NCBI RefSeq assembly: GCF_900111905.1
Contig: NZ_FOKM01000013.1
Coordinates: forward strand, 62,001 to 126,000
Direction: 5' to 3'
DNA length: 64,000 nt
Source of the DNA: Rhizobium sp. NFR07
Lineage (GTDB): Bacteria > Pseudomonadota > Alphaproteobacteria > Rhizobiales > Rhizobiaceae
In this document: piece by piece, positions 48,300 to 57,852 of the stretch
Layout of the letters: every line of letters starts with the position of its first letter
How positions within the stretch are numbered: the first letter of the stretch is position 1
Translations under genes and position numbers: made by a program
The notes under the pieces: model-generated
Seen by the model: only the letters and a program-made list of their open reading frames with translations
The model's database searches: none
What the model was told of the DNA's origin: nothing

Positions 48300-49189
48300 G
48301 GGGCATTCTTTCTTTCTGCTATGAGTTTGGCTTGGGCCAGAAGCTTTTCCGCCTCGACCAGGTGAAGTCGCTCGACCATGTTTCCGTCAATGCTGATGAC
48401 GTTGAGCCCTTTTGCCTCGGGCTTTTGGAATGCCGCAACAATTTCTTCTGCATCCGCAATGCTTTGAGGGTCGGGGCCGAAGTGCCGGTTTGCCGGCTCG
48501 ATCTGCGAAGGATGTATCAGCATCTTGCCGGAAAATCCCATCGCGCGTCCCTGGGCGCATTCCGCATCGAAGCCGGGCTCGTCCCTGAAATCATTGAACA
48601 CGCTGTCGATAACGTCGACGCCATGGGCTCGGCCGGCAAGCACCACCTGCATCAGCCACGGGACGAGATAGGCACGGCCTGGCTGCGGCAGCACGCCGGT
48701 TTCCTTGCGCAGGTCGTTCAGCCCCACAACGAAACAGCCCGGGCGCTTGGCGTCCGCAGCGATCGAAGCTGCGTTGAGGACGCCTTTCGGCGTCTCGATC
48801 ATCGCCCATATGGCGATCGCATCTGCTCGATCGGACGCTGCGAGGATCTCCGAGACCTCGACAATGTCGGAGACGCTCTCAACCTTGGGAATGAGCACAG
48901 CGTCCGGTCCGACGGTCACGACCAGATCCAGGTCCTGCCGTCCGAAGCCGCTTGCCAGAGAATTGATGCGGATGATCCGTTCCTGCCGAGATGATCCGGC
49001 GGTCTCGAAAGCGCGAACGAGATTACTGCGGGCTTCCGCCTTTGCATCCGGCGCAACGGAATCTTCCAGATCATAGATTACCGCGTCGCAGTCCAAACCA
49101 GGCGCCTTTTCCAGTGCGCGCCTGTTGGCAGCAGGGACGCTGAGAAGAGAGCGACGAACTGTCGGGAGATGGTCTTTCAGGAATTCCAT
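48296..49189 (-). CDS. HpcH/HpaI aldolase / citrate lyase beta-like protein
   Basis: A 297-aa TIM-barrel protein of the CitE/malyl-CoA lyase group. It shows RSLLSVPAANRRALEKA near residue 15, VIYDLEDSVAP near 40, RINS near 70, IPKVES near 100 and a GMI-like AIWAMIETPKGVL near 125. Such enzymes split or form CoA thioesters of hydroxy acids with Mg2+. The exact substrate is not clear. ATG 49189 is preferred over upstream in-frame starts. A DUF1737 gene follows it by overlap. Confidence 0.82.
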   Translation of the reverse strand: MEFLKDHLPTVRRSLLSVPAANRRALEKAPGLDCDAVIYDLEDSVAPDAKAEARSNLVRAFETAGSSRQERIIRINSLASGFGRQDLDLVVTVGPDAVLIPKVESVSDIVEVSEILAASDRADAIAIWAMIETPKGVLNAASIAADAKRPGCFVVGLNDLRKETGVLPQPGRAYLVPWLMQVVLAGRAHGVDVIDSVFNDFRDEPGFDAECAQGRAMGFSGKMLIHPSQIEPANRHFGPDPQSIADAEEIVAAFQKPEAKGLNVISIDGNMVERLHLVEAEKLLAQAKLIAERKNAP

Positions 49190-49296
49190 ACACGTCTTCT
49201 GCCAATCTTTTGATGTCGGTTCAACAAATCCCGCAGGAAAACTCTTGCAAGCCGCAACCACTAGTCCCACATTTCCTGATGCAGAAAGGTTTGGAC

Positions 49297-49524
49297 ATGC
49301 AGAACATTCGATCCTTCTTCGTTATTATCACGGCAATCGCCGCCCTCGCCGCAGCAGCCCTGCTCACGGCCTCGCTGACTGTTGCCTTCATGGGAACGCT
49401 TGCCGTTCTCTCGCTTGGCAAGGCGCTTTCGAGCCGGCTGAAGCCCGTGCCTGTGCGCGCGAAAACCAAGCAGAACGACATGCGCGTCTGGAACGACGGC
49501 CGCGGCACGATCATCGACATGTAA
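49297..49524 (+). CDS. Small membrane protein
   Basis: A 75-aa protein with one long hydrophobic region, FFVIITAIAALAAAALLTA, continuing to a second hydrophobic stretch, then a basic soluble tail (SSRLKPVPVRAKTKQND). AAAGG precedes the ATG at 49297. I do not know the family. It lies divergent from the CoA-ester lyase gene. Confidence 0.55.
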   Translation: MQNIRSFFVIITAIAALAAAALLTASLTVAFMGTLAVLSLGKALSSRLKPVPVRAKTKQNDMRVWNDGRGTIIDM

Positions 49525-49659
49525 GCTTCCGCCCGGATGGTTTGAAACTGCGGAAACGCCTTGAAGAACAGGGCGTACCGATTGGTACTGAAACGGACTT
49601 CAAATCTTCCGGAAAATGCTTTATGGCAGGCGCCAACAAGTCTTTCGTGGAGGCCTATC

Positions 49660-50265
49660 ATGGACAAATTCGATAAGCTGACGGGTGTTGCGGCGCCCCT
49701 TCCGGTCGTCAATATCGACACGGATATGATCATCCCGAAGGATTACCTCAAGACGATCAAGCGCACCGGCCTCGGCAAAGGCCTGTTCGCGGAGGCCCGC
49801 TACAATGAGGACGGTTCGGAAAATCCCGACTTCGTTCTCAACAAGCCGGCCTATCGTGGCGCCAAGATCCTCGTTGCGGGTGACAATTTCGGCTGCGGTT
49901 CGTCGCGCGAGCATGCGCCATGGGCGCTTCTCGATTTCGGCATCCGCTGCGTCATCTCCACCAGCTTCGCCGACATCTTCTACAACAACTGTTTCAAGAA
50001 CGGCATCCTGCCGATCGTGGTCAGCCCGGAAGACCTGGAAAAGCTGCTGGATGATGCCGAGCGCGGCGCAAACGCCATCCTGACGGTCGATCTGGAAGCC
50101 CAGGAAATCACCGGCCCTGATGGCGGGCGCCTGCATTTCGACATCGACGCCGGCCGCCGTCACATCCTTCTCGAAGGCCTGGACGATATCGCCTCGACAT
50201 TGAAGAGCGACGGTGCGATCTCGACCTTCGAGACGAAGAACCGGACCGAACGTCCGTGGCTCTGA
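49660..50265 (+). CDS. leuD: 3-isopropylmalate dehydratase small subunit
   Basis: A 201-aa swivel-domain protein with [16 protein letters not shown] near residue 17 and [16 protein letters not shown] near 75. With LeuC (not in the window) it isomerises isopropylmalate in leucine synthesis. GGAGG precedes the ATG. leuB follows after 188 bases. Confidence 0.96.
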   Translation: MDKFDKLTGVAAPLPVVNIDTDMIIPKDYLKTIKRTGLGKGLFAEARYNEDGSENPDFVLNKPAYRGAKILVAGDNFGCGSSREHAPWALLDFGIRCVISTSFADIFYNNCFKNGILPIVVSPEDLEKLLDDAERGANAILTVDLEAQEITGPDGGRLHFDIDAGRRHILLEGLDDIASTLKSDGAISTFETKNRTERPWL

Positions 50266-50453
50266 GGGCGAGGGAGCCCTCATGACCAATCACTTTTCTT
50301 TTGAAGCATGTTTTGCCGTGACGGCTATCATCGATACCGTCACGTCCTGACCCGTTCCAGCCTCGTCCTTCGGCAGGCTCGGACGAGGTTTTGCCAAGCG
50401 CTGAAAACCGCGCCGAAAAATGGTGAGCCTGTCGAACCCAGGGTGTTTACGAC
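50266..50453. repeat. leuD-leuB intergenic region with palindromic elements
   Basis: The 188-base spacer contains a GAGGGC/GCCCTC repeat at the leuD stop and a perfect CCTCGTCC/GGACGAGG repeat at 50361-50368 and 50381-50388 around TTCGGCAGGCTC. A related segment, GAGCCTGTCGAACCC, follows near 50424. This resembles the dispersed palindromic repeat family with CCTTCG.CAGGCTC and GAGCCTGTCGAA ends common in alphaproteobacteria. Confidence 0.5.
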
Positions 50454-51563
50454 ATGGCAAAGAACCTCTTCCTCCTTCCCGGCGACGGCATCGGCCCCGA
50501 GGCCATGGGCGAAGTCCGCAAGATCATCGCCTATATGAACGACGCCAAGGGCGCCGGCTTCACCCTCGATAAAGGCCTCGTCGGCGGCTGCGCCTATGAT
50601 GCCCATGGTGCCGCGATCTCCGAGGAAGACATGGCCAAGGCCATGGCGGCCGATGCGGTTCTCTTCGGCGCCGTCGGCGGCCCGAAATGGGATGGCGTCG
50701 CCTACGAAGTCCGTCCCGAGGCGGGTCTCTTACGCCTGCGCAAGGATATGGAACTCTTCGCCAACCTGCGCCCGGCCATCTGCTATCCGGCACTTGCTTC
50801 CGCCTCGTCCCTGAAGCCGGAACTGGTCGACGGGCTCAACATCCTGATCATCCGCGAACTGACGGGTGGCGTCTATTTCGGCGAACCCAAGGAGATCATT
50901 GATCTCGGCAACGGCCAGAAGCGAGGCATCGACACGCAGGTCTACGACACCTACGAGATCGAGCGCATTGCCGGCGTCGCCTTCGAACTGGCGCGCACCC
51001 GCAAGAACGCCGTCTGCTCGATGGAAAAGCGCAACGTCATGAAGTCCGGCGTGCTGTGGAACCAGGTCGTCACCGAGGCCCACAAGCGCTCCTATTCGGA
51101 CGTGAAGCTTGAGCACATGCTGGCCGATGCCGGCGGCATGCAGCTGGTGCGTGCGCCGAAACAGTTCGACGTCATCGTTACCGACAATCTGTTCGGCGAC
51201 ATGCTGTCCGACGTCGCCGCCATGCTGACCGGATCGCTCGGCATGCTGCCATCGGCCTCGCTCGGCGCACCGGACGGCAAGACCGGCAAGCGCAAGGCGC
51301 TCTACGAGCCCGTCCACGGTTCGGCACCGGATATCGCCGGCAAGGGCATCGCCAACCCGATCGCGATGATCGCTTCCTTCGCCATGTGCCTGCGTTACTC
51401 GTTCAACATGATCGAGGACGCCGACAATCTGGAGAAGGCGATCGCCAACGTTCTCGATCAGGGCATCCGCACCGGCGACATCATGGCCGAAGGCTGCCGC
51501 CAGGTCGGCACGTCCGAAATGGGCGACGCGATCCTGAAGGAATTCCAGACACTGTCTGCCTGA
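50454..51563 (+). CDS. leuB: 3-isopropylmalate dehydrogenase
   Basis: A 369-aa decarboxylating dehydrogenase: [16 protein letters not shown] near the start, [13 protein letters not shown] near 185, [16 protein letters not shown] near 240 and [14 protein letters not shown] near 285. It does the NAD-linked third step of leucine synthesis. A strong terminator follows. Confidence 0.97.
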   Translation: MAKNLFLLPGDGIGPEAMGEVRKIIAYMNDAKGAGFTLDKGLVGGCAYDAHGAAISEEDMAKAMAADAVLFGAVGGPKWDGVAYEVRPEAGLLRLRKDMELFANLRPAICYPALASASSLKPELVDGLNILIIRELTGGVYFGEPKEIIDLGNGQKRGIDTQVYDTYEIERIAGVAFELARTRKNAVCSMEKRNVMKSGVLWNQVVTEAHKRSYSDVKLEHMLADAGGMQLVRAPKQFDVIVTDNLFGDMLSDVAAMLTGSLGMLPSASLGAPDGKTGKRKALYEPVHGSAPDIAGKGIANPIAMIASFAMCLRYSFNMIEDADNLEKAIANVLDQGIRTGDIMAEGCRQVGTSEMGDAILKEFQTLSA

Positions 51564-51575
51564 ACCTGAAAATCG

Positions 51576-51608
51576 GGGCCTGCTCGAAAATGAGCAGGCC
51601 CTGTTTTT
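51576..51608 (+). terminator. Intrinsic terminator after leuB
   Basis: GGGCCTGCTC at 51576-51585 pairs with GAGCAGGCCC at 51592-51601, loop GAAAAT, followed by TGTTTTT. Confidence 0.92.
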
Positions 51609-51673
51609 CGCCTGTCATCAAGCCGGACTATGGTCGCCTCGCAATCAGCCACGACGCGCCCGGGCTCCGACCG

Positions 51674-52498
51674 ATGAAGAACACGATCAAGACCTTGCGC
51701 CGCCGCAGCGAACGCTGCCAAAAGTCGAATTTCTCGCTCTGCTGCATCTGGACCTGGGCCTTCATCACGATCAACCTGATCCTGATTGCCCTGTTCCTGC
51801 TGGATGGACCGGTCGCTTCCTACGCACAGAATCATGCCCAGATCCTGAAACCCATGGGCAGCACGATCACTGATTTCGGCAAGTCCGACTGGATCTTATT
51901 CGGCAGCCTGTTCATCTTCGCCGAGGCGCTGGTCGCCTACCGCCTTTCGCCGACTTTGAGGGGCCGCTTTCAGGCCGCCTTCGTCAGTCACATGGCGATC
52001 TACATATTCCTCTGCGTCAGCCTGTCCGGCATTCTGGCCAATGTATTGAAGCGGATCATCGGCCGCGCCCGCCCGAACATGTATGATCAGCTCGGCTTCC
52101 TGAGCTTCGACAATTTTGCCGGCAGCGCACGCTTTGAAAGTTTTCCTTCCGGCCATGCAACCACGGTCGGCGCGCTGATGATGGCCATGGCCCTGATCGC
52201 CCCGCCCTACAGGCTCGTCTTCCTCAGCATGGCCCTCTGGCTCGGATTTTCCCGCGTCATCGTCGGCGCGCATTACCCGAGCGACGTGATTGCCGGGCTT
52301 GCACTCGGTGCCTGGTTTTCGCTGGCGATGGCCATCGTCTTTGCCCGCCACAAGATTCTCTTCCAGCAGAAGCCCGATGGCCTGCCCGTCCTGCGCCATC
52401 CGCTTCCGGTCTCGCTGAGGCCGCGCAGCCCCACCTATCGCAAGCCCGACTATCGCTCCAGCTTCGCAAGCTATCGGCCGCGCTTCGCCAGAAGCTGA
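51674..52498 (+). CDS. PAP2-family membrane phosphatase
   Basis: A 274-aa membrane protein with the three PAP2 motifs: KRIIGRARP near residue 125, the central PSGHATT near 160, and SRVIVGAHYPSDV near 195. About six helices are present. PAP2 enzymes remove phosphate from lipids such as phosphatidate, undecaprenyl-PP or lipid A. The start at 51674 is after the leuB terminator and lacks a clear ribosome site. Confidence 0.85.
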   Translation: MKNTIKTLRRRSERCQKSNFSLCCIWTWAFITINLILIALFLLDGPVASYAQNHAQILKPMGSTITDFGKSDWILFGSLFIFAEALVAYRLSPTLRGRFQAAFVSHMAIYIFLCVSLSGILANVLKRIIGRARPNMYDQLGFLSFDNFAGSARFESFPSGHATTVGALMMAMALIAPPYRLVFLSMALWLGFSRVIVGAHYPSDVIAGLALGAWFSLAMAIVFARHKILFQQKPDGLPVLRHPLPVSLRPRSPTYRKPDYRSSFASYRPRFARS

Positions 52499-52530
52499 AA
52501 AAGCCCGGCACGAGACGTGCCGGGCTTTTT
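52498..52530. terminator. Terminator between the PAP2 gene and the MFS gene
   Basis: AAAAAGCCCGGCACG (52498-52512) pairs perfectly with CGTGCCGGGCTTTTT (52516-52530) with an AGA loop. A and T flanks allow use by both convergent genes. Confidence 0.93.
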
Positions 52531-52557
52531 CATTCTTGTCGCGAATGCGTTGAAGCA

Positions 52558-54441
52558 TCACTCCGCGTGGATGTCACGATCCTTGGTTTCCGGCAGGAAG
52601 AGTACACCGATCACAAGGCAGATCGCAGCGAACACGATCGGGTACCAGAGACCGTAGTAGATGTTGCCTGCAGCCGCGCTCATCGCGAAGGCCGTTGCCG
52701 GAAGAAGGCCGCCGAACCAGCCGTTACCGATATGGTAGGGCAGCGACATGCCGGTATAGCGGATGCGGGTCGGGAAGAGTTCGACCAGCAGGGCCGCGAT
52801 CGGGCCGTAGACCATCGTCACGTAAAGCACGAGAACGAAGAGCACGGCGATCGTACCGACCCAATTTACTCGCGCCGGATCGGCCACCATAGCAAAGGTG
52901 CCGCCATTGGCGATGGTATAGACCGGCATATCGGTCACGCCAGCGGCTTCATCAGCCGTCAGCAGCTTCTGCGAGACGAGGTCGGCGGCCGGGACCGTTG
53001 CCTTGTCCCCCGCGCGGACGGCCGCGGCATCCAGCCCGAGTTCCGGATTGGCAGCAACGAAGGCATCGAGCTTGGAATCCGGCACCTTGGTTGCACCGCG
53101 GGTGAGCGGATAACCCGCATCGTGGAGCGCGACGTTGATGCCTTTTTCCAGAGCCGTCTGCTTCGCCTTGGCATCGGCACCGGCGGCAACCGCGTCATAG
53201 CTCGTCACCGTGTTATCGCCGATCTTCACGGTCGCCGGCTGGCCGGCGGGACCGGGTGCGACTTCATACGGCACGGAGTTCTTGGTCAGGAATGCCGTGG
53301 CGATGTCGCAGGAACTGGTGAACTTGGCGGTTCCGGTCGGGTTGAACTGGAATTTGCAGTCGGCCGGATCGGAAGTCACCGTCGCGCGGATCGAAGCCTG
53401 GGCCTCGGCGAGCGCCGGGTTTGCCATATGCGTCAGCGCCTTGAACAACGGCATATAGGTGACGGCCGCGATCAGCAGGCCCGCCATGATGATCGGCTTG
53501 CGGCCGATCTTGTCGGACAGCGCGCCGAAGACCACGAAGAAAGGTGTCGCAAGGAGAAGCGCGATCGCCACCATGATGTTGGCGGCCTGCAGATCGACCT
53601 TCAGAACGTTCTGCAGGAAGAACAGCGCATAGAACTGGCCGCCATACCAGACCACGGCCTGGCCCATCGTGGCGCCGAGCAACGCGATGATGGCGATCTT
53701 GGCGTTTCTCCAGGTACCGAAGGCTTCGGTCAGCGGAGCCTTCGACCCCTTCCCTTCCGCCTTCATCTTCTGGAACGCGGGCGACTCGTTCATCTTGAGG
53801 CGGATCCAGACGGAAACGCCGAGCAGAACGACCGAGACCAGGAAAGGAATGCGCCATCCCCAGGCTGCAAATGCCGCATTGCCCATGATCGACTGGACCG
53901 TGACGATGACCACGAGCGACAGGAACAAACCGAGCGTCGCCGTCGTCTGGATCCAGGAGGTGAAATACCCTCGCCTGCCGTTCGGCGCGTGTTCCGCGAC
54001 ATAGGTCGCAGCACCACCATATTCGCCACCAAGCGCGAGGCCCTGCAGCAGGCGAAGGATGATCAGGATGATCGGCGCAGCGATACCGATCGTCGCCGCT
54101 CCCGGCAGGATACCGACCAGGAAGGTCGAGAAGCCCATGATCAGGATGGTGACGAGAAACGTATATTTGCGGCCGACGAGGTCACCCAGGCGACCGAACA
54201 CAAGAGCCCCGAATGGGCGCACCAGGAAGCCTGCGGCGAACGCCAGAAGAGTGAAGATATTGCGCGTCGCTTCGGGGTACTGCGTGAAGAACGTAGCCCC
54301 GATATAGGTGGCGAGCGATCCGTAAAGATAGAAGTCGTACCATTCGAACACGGTACCGAGGGAAGAAGCGAAGATGACCTTCTTTTCTTCCCGTGTCATG
54401 GGGCCGGCCTTTGTACCGGCCGCCGTTGCGACGTTTGCCAT
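52558..54441 (-). CDS. MFS transporter (MHS type) with a large periplasmic insertion
   Basis: A 627-aa carrier. The first 340 residues are typical of metabolite:H+ symporters: SSLGTVFEWYDFYLYG near 27, GRLGDLVGRKYTF near 85, RLLQGLALGGEYGG near 130 and SDKIGRKP near 309. After helix 9 comes about 180 mostly hydrophilic residues (341-520) with two Cys (362 and 378), then the last three helices. Normal family members are 430-470 aa. The topology puts the insertion in the periplasm. GGGAGGACG precedes the ATG. The substrate is unknown, perhaps an organic acid. Confidence 0.88.
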   Translation of the reverse strand: MANVATAAGTKAGPMTREEKKVIFASSLGTVFEWYDFYLYGSLATYIGATFFTQYPEATRNIFTLLAFAAGFLVRPFGALVFGRLGDLVGRKYTFLVTILIMGFSTFLVGILPGAATIGIAAPIILIILRLLQGLALGGEYGGAATYVAEHAPNGRRGYFTSWIQTTATLGLFLSLVVIVTVQSIMGNAAFAAWGWRIPFLVSVVLLGVSVWIRLKMNESPAFQKMKAEGKGSKAPLTEAFGTWRNAKIAIIALLGATMGQAVVWYGGQFYALFFLQNVLKVDLQAANIMVAIALLLATPFFVVFGALSDKIGRKPIIMAGLLIAAVTYMPLFKALTHMANPALAEAQASIRATVTSDPADCKFQFNPTGTAKFTSSCDIATAFLTKNSVPYEVAPGPAGQPATVKIGDNTVTSYDAVAAGADAKAKQTALEKGINVALHDAGYPLTRGATKVPDSKLDAFVAANPELGLDAAAVRAGDKATVPAADLVSQKLLTADEAAGVTDMPVYTIANGGTFAMVADPARVNWVGTIAVLFVLVLYVTMVYGPIAALLVELFPTRIRYTGMSLPYHIGNGWFGGLLPATAFAMSAAAGNIYYGLWYPIVFAAICLVIGVLFLPETKDRDIHAE

Positions 54442-54916
54442 TGTCGTCCTCCCAACAAGGTGAAATCCACGGGGTCGCTACTTTGGCTTTTCCTCCTCCG
54501 CCAACGCAGCTTCCACGCGATTGTCGAAGATTGCCAGAATTCGAGACATCCGGTGAGCGATGCTTTGGGATTATGACTTTCGTCTAATGGCGAGCGCTGC
54601 TCGCGGGTCACCCAAGTTGCAGGCGCGACGCTTGACTCGTACGCAAAATCTTCTAAACACCTTGCCGAACGGGAACACCACCATGCACGCTGGCGAATAC
54701 ATCATCGCGTCATGCAGACTGTCGGCAGCTGATGCCGGACAGCGTGTAGGCTTTTCCGCTTTCTCCAAAACCATGGCCAAAACGACGACGAAAATTATCG
54801 TCTGACGTCTCTGGCCTCCGCTCTCTCCCCGGCAGGTCCGGGGACAAGGAACACCGCGCAACATGTCGCGGCTTCCCCCTCAACCACCCGAGGAGAGACA
54901 GAAAGAGAGCATAGAC
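54442..54916. other. 475-base intergenic region between the MFS gene and asd
   Basis: No convincing gene. A 40-codon frame from ATG 54683 to 54805 (plus strand) is unsupported. Small palindromes are GCGAGC-GCT-GCTCGC at 54590-54604 and CCCCGG/CCGGGG at 54827-54843. TTGACT at 54632 could be a weak -35 box toward asd. The asd promoter must lie here. Confidence 0.4.
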
Positions 54917-55951
54917 ATGGGTTTCAAGATCGCAATCGCCGGCGCGACCGGCAATGTCGGCAGGGAAATGCTGAACATCCTGGCCGAGCGTGGTTTTCCG
55001 GCCAGCGAAGTCGTCGCACTGGCCTCCGCCCGTTCGCAGGGCACCGAAGTCTCCTTCGGCGACAAGACGCTCAAGGTTTCGAACCTCGAGAACTATGATT
55101 TCTCCGATACCGATATCTGCCTGATGTCTGCCGGCGGCGACGCTTCCAAGAAGTGGTCCCCGAGGATCGGCGCGCAGGGTTGCGTTGTCATCGACAACTC
55201 TTCGGCCTGGCGCTACGACCAGGAAGTTCCGTTGATCGTGCCGGAAGTAAATCCGGATGCCATCGCGGGCTTCTCCAAGAAGAACATCATCGCCAACCCG
55301 AATTGCTCGACTGCCCAGCTGGTCGTCGCCCTGAAGCCGCTGCATGATTTTGCAAAGATCAAGCGCGTCGTCGTCTCCACCTACCAGTCGGTCTCCGGTG
55401 CCGGCAAGGAAGGTATGGACGAGCTCTTCACCCAGACCCGCGCCGTCTTCGTTGCCGATCCGATTGAATCCAAGAAGTTCACCAAGCGCATCGCCTTCAA
55501 CGTCATTCCGCACATCGACGTCTTCATGGAAGACGGCTACACGAAGGAAGAGTGGAAGGTCCTGGCAGAGACCAAGAAGATGCTGGATCCGAAGATCAAG
55601 GTAACCTGCACCGCCGTTCGCGTGCCGGTCTTCATCGGCCATTCGGAATCCGTCAACATCGAGTTCGAAAACGAGATCACCGCCGACCAGGCCCGCGATA
55701 TCCTGCGCGAAGCCCCGGGCTGCCTCGTCATCGACAAGCATGAGAACGGCGGCTACATCACGCCGGTCGAATCCGCTGGTGAAGATGCCACCTACATCTC
55801 CCGTATCCGTGAGGATGCGACGGTTGAAAACGGCCTCAATATCTGGGTCGTTTCGGACAACCTGCGCAAGGGCGCAGCGTTGAACGCCATCCAGATTGCC
55901 GAGCTTTTGGTAAATCGCGGCCTGATCAAGCCTCGTCAGGCCGCGGCCTGA
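54917..55951 (+). CDS. asd: Aspartate-semialdehyde dehydrogenase
   Basis: A 344-aa enzyme starting GFKIAIAGATGNVGREML (NADP fold), with the catalytic Cys in NPNCSTAQLV near residue 133 and the SVSGAGKEG segment near 165. It makes aspartate semialdehyde for lysine, threonine, methionine and diaminopimelate. ATG 54917 gives the normal N-terminus. Confidence 0.97.
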   Translation: MGFKIAIAGATGNVGREMLNILAERGFPASEVVALASARSQGTEVSFGDKTLKVSNLENYDFSDTDICLMSAGGDASKKWSPRIGAQGCVVIDNSSAWRYDQEVPLIVPEVNPDAIAGFSKKNIIANPNCSTAQLVVALKPLHDFAKIKRVVVSTYQSVSGAGKEGMDELFTQTRAVFVADPIESKKFTKRIAFNVIPHIDVFMEDGYTKEEWKVLAETKKMLDPKIKVTCTAVRVPVFIGHSESVNIEFENEITADQARDILREAPGCLVIDKHENGGYITPVESAGEDATYISRIREDATVENGLNIWVVSDNLRKGAALNAIQIAELLVNRGLIKPRQAAA

Positions 55952-55981
55952 TCGATAGGAATTGTTAAGCATCTTAAATTA

Positions 55982-56015
55982 GAAAATCCCGTCGAGAGGC
56001 GGGATTTTCTTTTTC
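55982..56015 (+). terminator. Intrinsic terminator after asd
   Basis: GAAAATCCCG at 55982-55991 pairs with CGGGATTTTC at 56000-56009, followed by TTTTTC. Confidence 0.92.
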
Positions 56016-56139
56016 CGCTCAATGCCTTCACGAACTATTCATGGCCGTTTCAATGCTGATTGCTTGCAAGCGACGAGCTTTACAACGAATAGTGACCGGA
56101 AAGGTGTACAGCAATCGACTGGCAATCACGGGTTTTCGC

Positions 56140-56949
56140 ATGAACAAGATTTTATTGGCAGGATTGGTCTTCACCGGATTGGCCGTTGCGGGTCCGGCAG
56201 CCGCGCAGCAATGCGGTAACGATTCATCCGGTTTCAACAGCTGGGTAGAAGACTTCAAGCGCGCGGCTCCGTCGAATGGCGTCAGCGCCTCGGTCGTCCA
56301 GCGGGCCTTCGCGAATGTCTCGTACAATCGCGAGACCATCCGTGCCGACCGCGGCCAGCGCAGCTTCAAGCTCTCCTTCGACGAGTTCCTGAAGAAGCGC
56401 GGTGCGACCACGATCATTGCGCGCGGCAAGAAGATGAAATCCGCCAACGCAGCACTCTTCGACCGCCTCGAACGACGCTACGGCGTCCCGGCCGGCCCGA
56501 TCATCGCGATCTGGGGCATGGAGACCGGCTTTGGTGGCTTCATGGGCAACCAGCACACGCTTTCGGCCGTTGCCACCCTCGCCTATGACTGCCGCCGCTC
56601 GGCCTATTTCACCGAACAGCTCTATGCAGCCCTGCAGCTCGTCGCGCGTGGCGATCTCAGCACGAGCGCACGCGGTGCCGCCCATGGCGAAATCGGCCAG
56701 ACGCAGTTCCTGCCGCTGAACGTCATTCGTTACGGCGCCGATGGCGATGGCGACGGTCACGTCGACATGGTCGGTTCGCGCGCCGACGCGCTGGCGTCGA
56801 CCGCCAACTTCCTCAAGGGCCATGGATGGTCAACCGGTGCAGGCTACCAGCCTGGAGAGCCGAATTTCGGCGCCATCCAAGGCTGGAATGCCGCAAGCGT
56901 CTATCAGCGGGCTATCGCCTATATGGGCGCCCAGATCGACGGTCGGTAA
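56140..56949 (+). CDS. MltB-like lytic murein transglycosylase
   Basis: A 269-aa exported protein: signal peptide ending AAAQQC (a soluble or lipobox-like end), then an SLT_2 domain with the catalytic Glu in IWGMETGFGGFMGN near residue 128 and GEIGQTQFLPLNVIRYG near 190. It cuts the glycan chain to 1,6-anhydro ends. It is shorter than E. coli MltB (361 aa), with no peptidoglycan-binding domain. ATG 56140 gives the signal peptide; earlier in-frame starts do not. Confidence 0.88.
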   Translation: MNKILLAGLVFTGLAVAGPAAAQQCGNDSSGFNSWVEDFKRAAPSNGVSASVVQRAFANVSYNRETIRADRGQRSFKLSFDEFLKKRGATTIIARGKKMKSANAALFDRLERRYGVPAGPIIAIWGMETGFGGFMGNQHTLSAVATLAYDCRRSAYFTEQLYAALQLVARGDLSTSARGAAHGEIGQTQFLPLNVIRYGADGDGDGHVDMVGSRADALASTANFLKGHGWSTGAGYQPGEPNFGAIQGWNAASVYQRAIAYMGAQIDGR

Positions 56950-56951
56950 AA

Positions 56952-57635
56952 TCAGGAAGCGGGGGCCTGATCCGGTTCGGCAGGCCCCTGTTGCGCCTCG
57001 AGATCGGGGCGGATGAAATCGCCCCTCTCGTTCATCACCCACAATTCGCCGCTCGAAATATCGAACCAGGCACCATGAACGCCGAGCTCTCCCTTTTCCG
57101 TCAGCTTGCGGACGAAGGGGAAAGTCTCGAGATTGGCGATCGAATTGCGGATCGATACCCGTTCCAGCGCCGTCTGGCGCTCGCTCTGGGTCATCAGGTC
57201 GTTGCTCTGGATCTGCGCGGCGGCAGGCCGGACGAGCCCCATCCACTTGCCGATGAAGTCTCCATCGGAGAGCGGCTTCATGGACGGATCGAGCGCTGCC
57301 TGGATACCGCCGCAGCGGCCATGGCCCATCACCACGATATTGCGGATCTCGAGCACCTGCACGGCATATTCGACCGCAGCCGACGTGCCGTGGAACTGGC
57401 TGTCCGGCTCGTAGCGCGGCACCATATTGGCGACGTTGCGCACGACGAAGAGTTCTCCCGGGCCGCAGTCGAAAATCGTCTCGGGCGCGGCACGGGAGTC
57501 ACAACAAGCAATGAGAAGCGTATGGGGCTTCTGGCCGGTTTCGGCGAGCACCCGGTAACGTTCGCGTTCGTCGCTATAGCGACCGCTCATGAAATTGCGG
57601 TAGCCCGCAAGCAGTTTGTCTGGAAAGTGCGTCAT
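56952..57635 (-). CDS. Beta-class carbonic anhydrase
   Basis: A 227-aa zinc enzyme with the ligands in IACCDSRAAP (Cys, Asp-Arg pair) near residue 44 and MGHGRCGGI (His, Cys) near 103. It interconverts CO2 and bicarbonate, supplying bicarbonate for carboxylations. It is convergent with the transglycosylase gene, with two bases between the coding regions. Confidence 0.93.
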   Translation of the reverse strand: MTHFPDKLLAGYRNFMSGRYSDERERYRVLAETGQKPHTLLIACCDSRAAPETIFDCGPGELFVVRNVANMVPRYEPDSQFHGTSAAVEYAVQVLEIRNIVVMGHGRCGGIQAALDPSMKPLSDGDFIGKWMGLVRPAAAQIQSNDLMTQSERQTALERVSIRNSIANLETFPFVRKLTEKGELGVHGAWFDISSGELWVMNERGDFIRPDLEAQQGPAEPDQAPAS

Positions 57636-57852
57636 GACGGCAACGATTATTACGGCTTTGTAGGAAGATCAACGGTCCGCTCCGAGAAGGCCGTCAATCC
57701 CCAGCCCGTGAGCCCCAGGGCGATTTTGTTGCGCATTGACGGTTGCTTTGCCACATCGTGTCAATAATGGTCGTCATAACAATGCTATTTGCTCCGCGTT
57801 GAACAGATTCGACTGGTCTGTTTGGAGCATTCAGCCACGAAAGGGAGAGGTC

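Noticed and set aside
52567-54576. 669-codon antisense frame over the MFS gene
   Set aside because: Same cause; the composition is extreme in Arg, Asp and Glu, with no hydrophobic core. The minus strand encodes a normal MFS protein.
54683-54805. 40-codon frame upstream of asd as a leader peptide
   Set aside because: No run of regulatory codons (Lys, Thr, Met) that would suit attenuation and no strong ribosome site.
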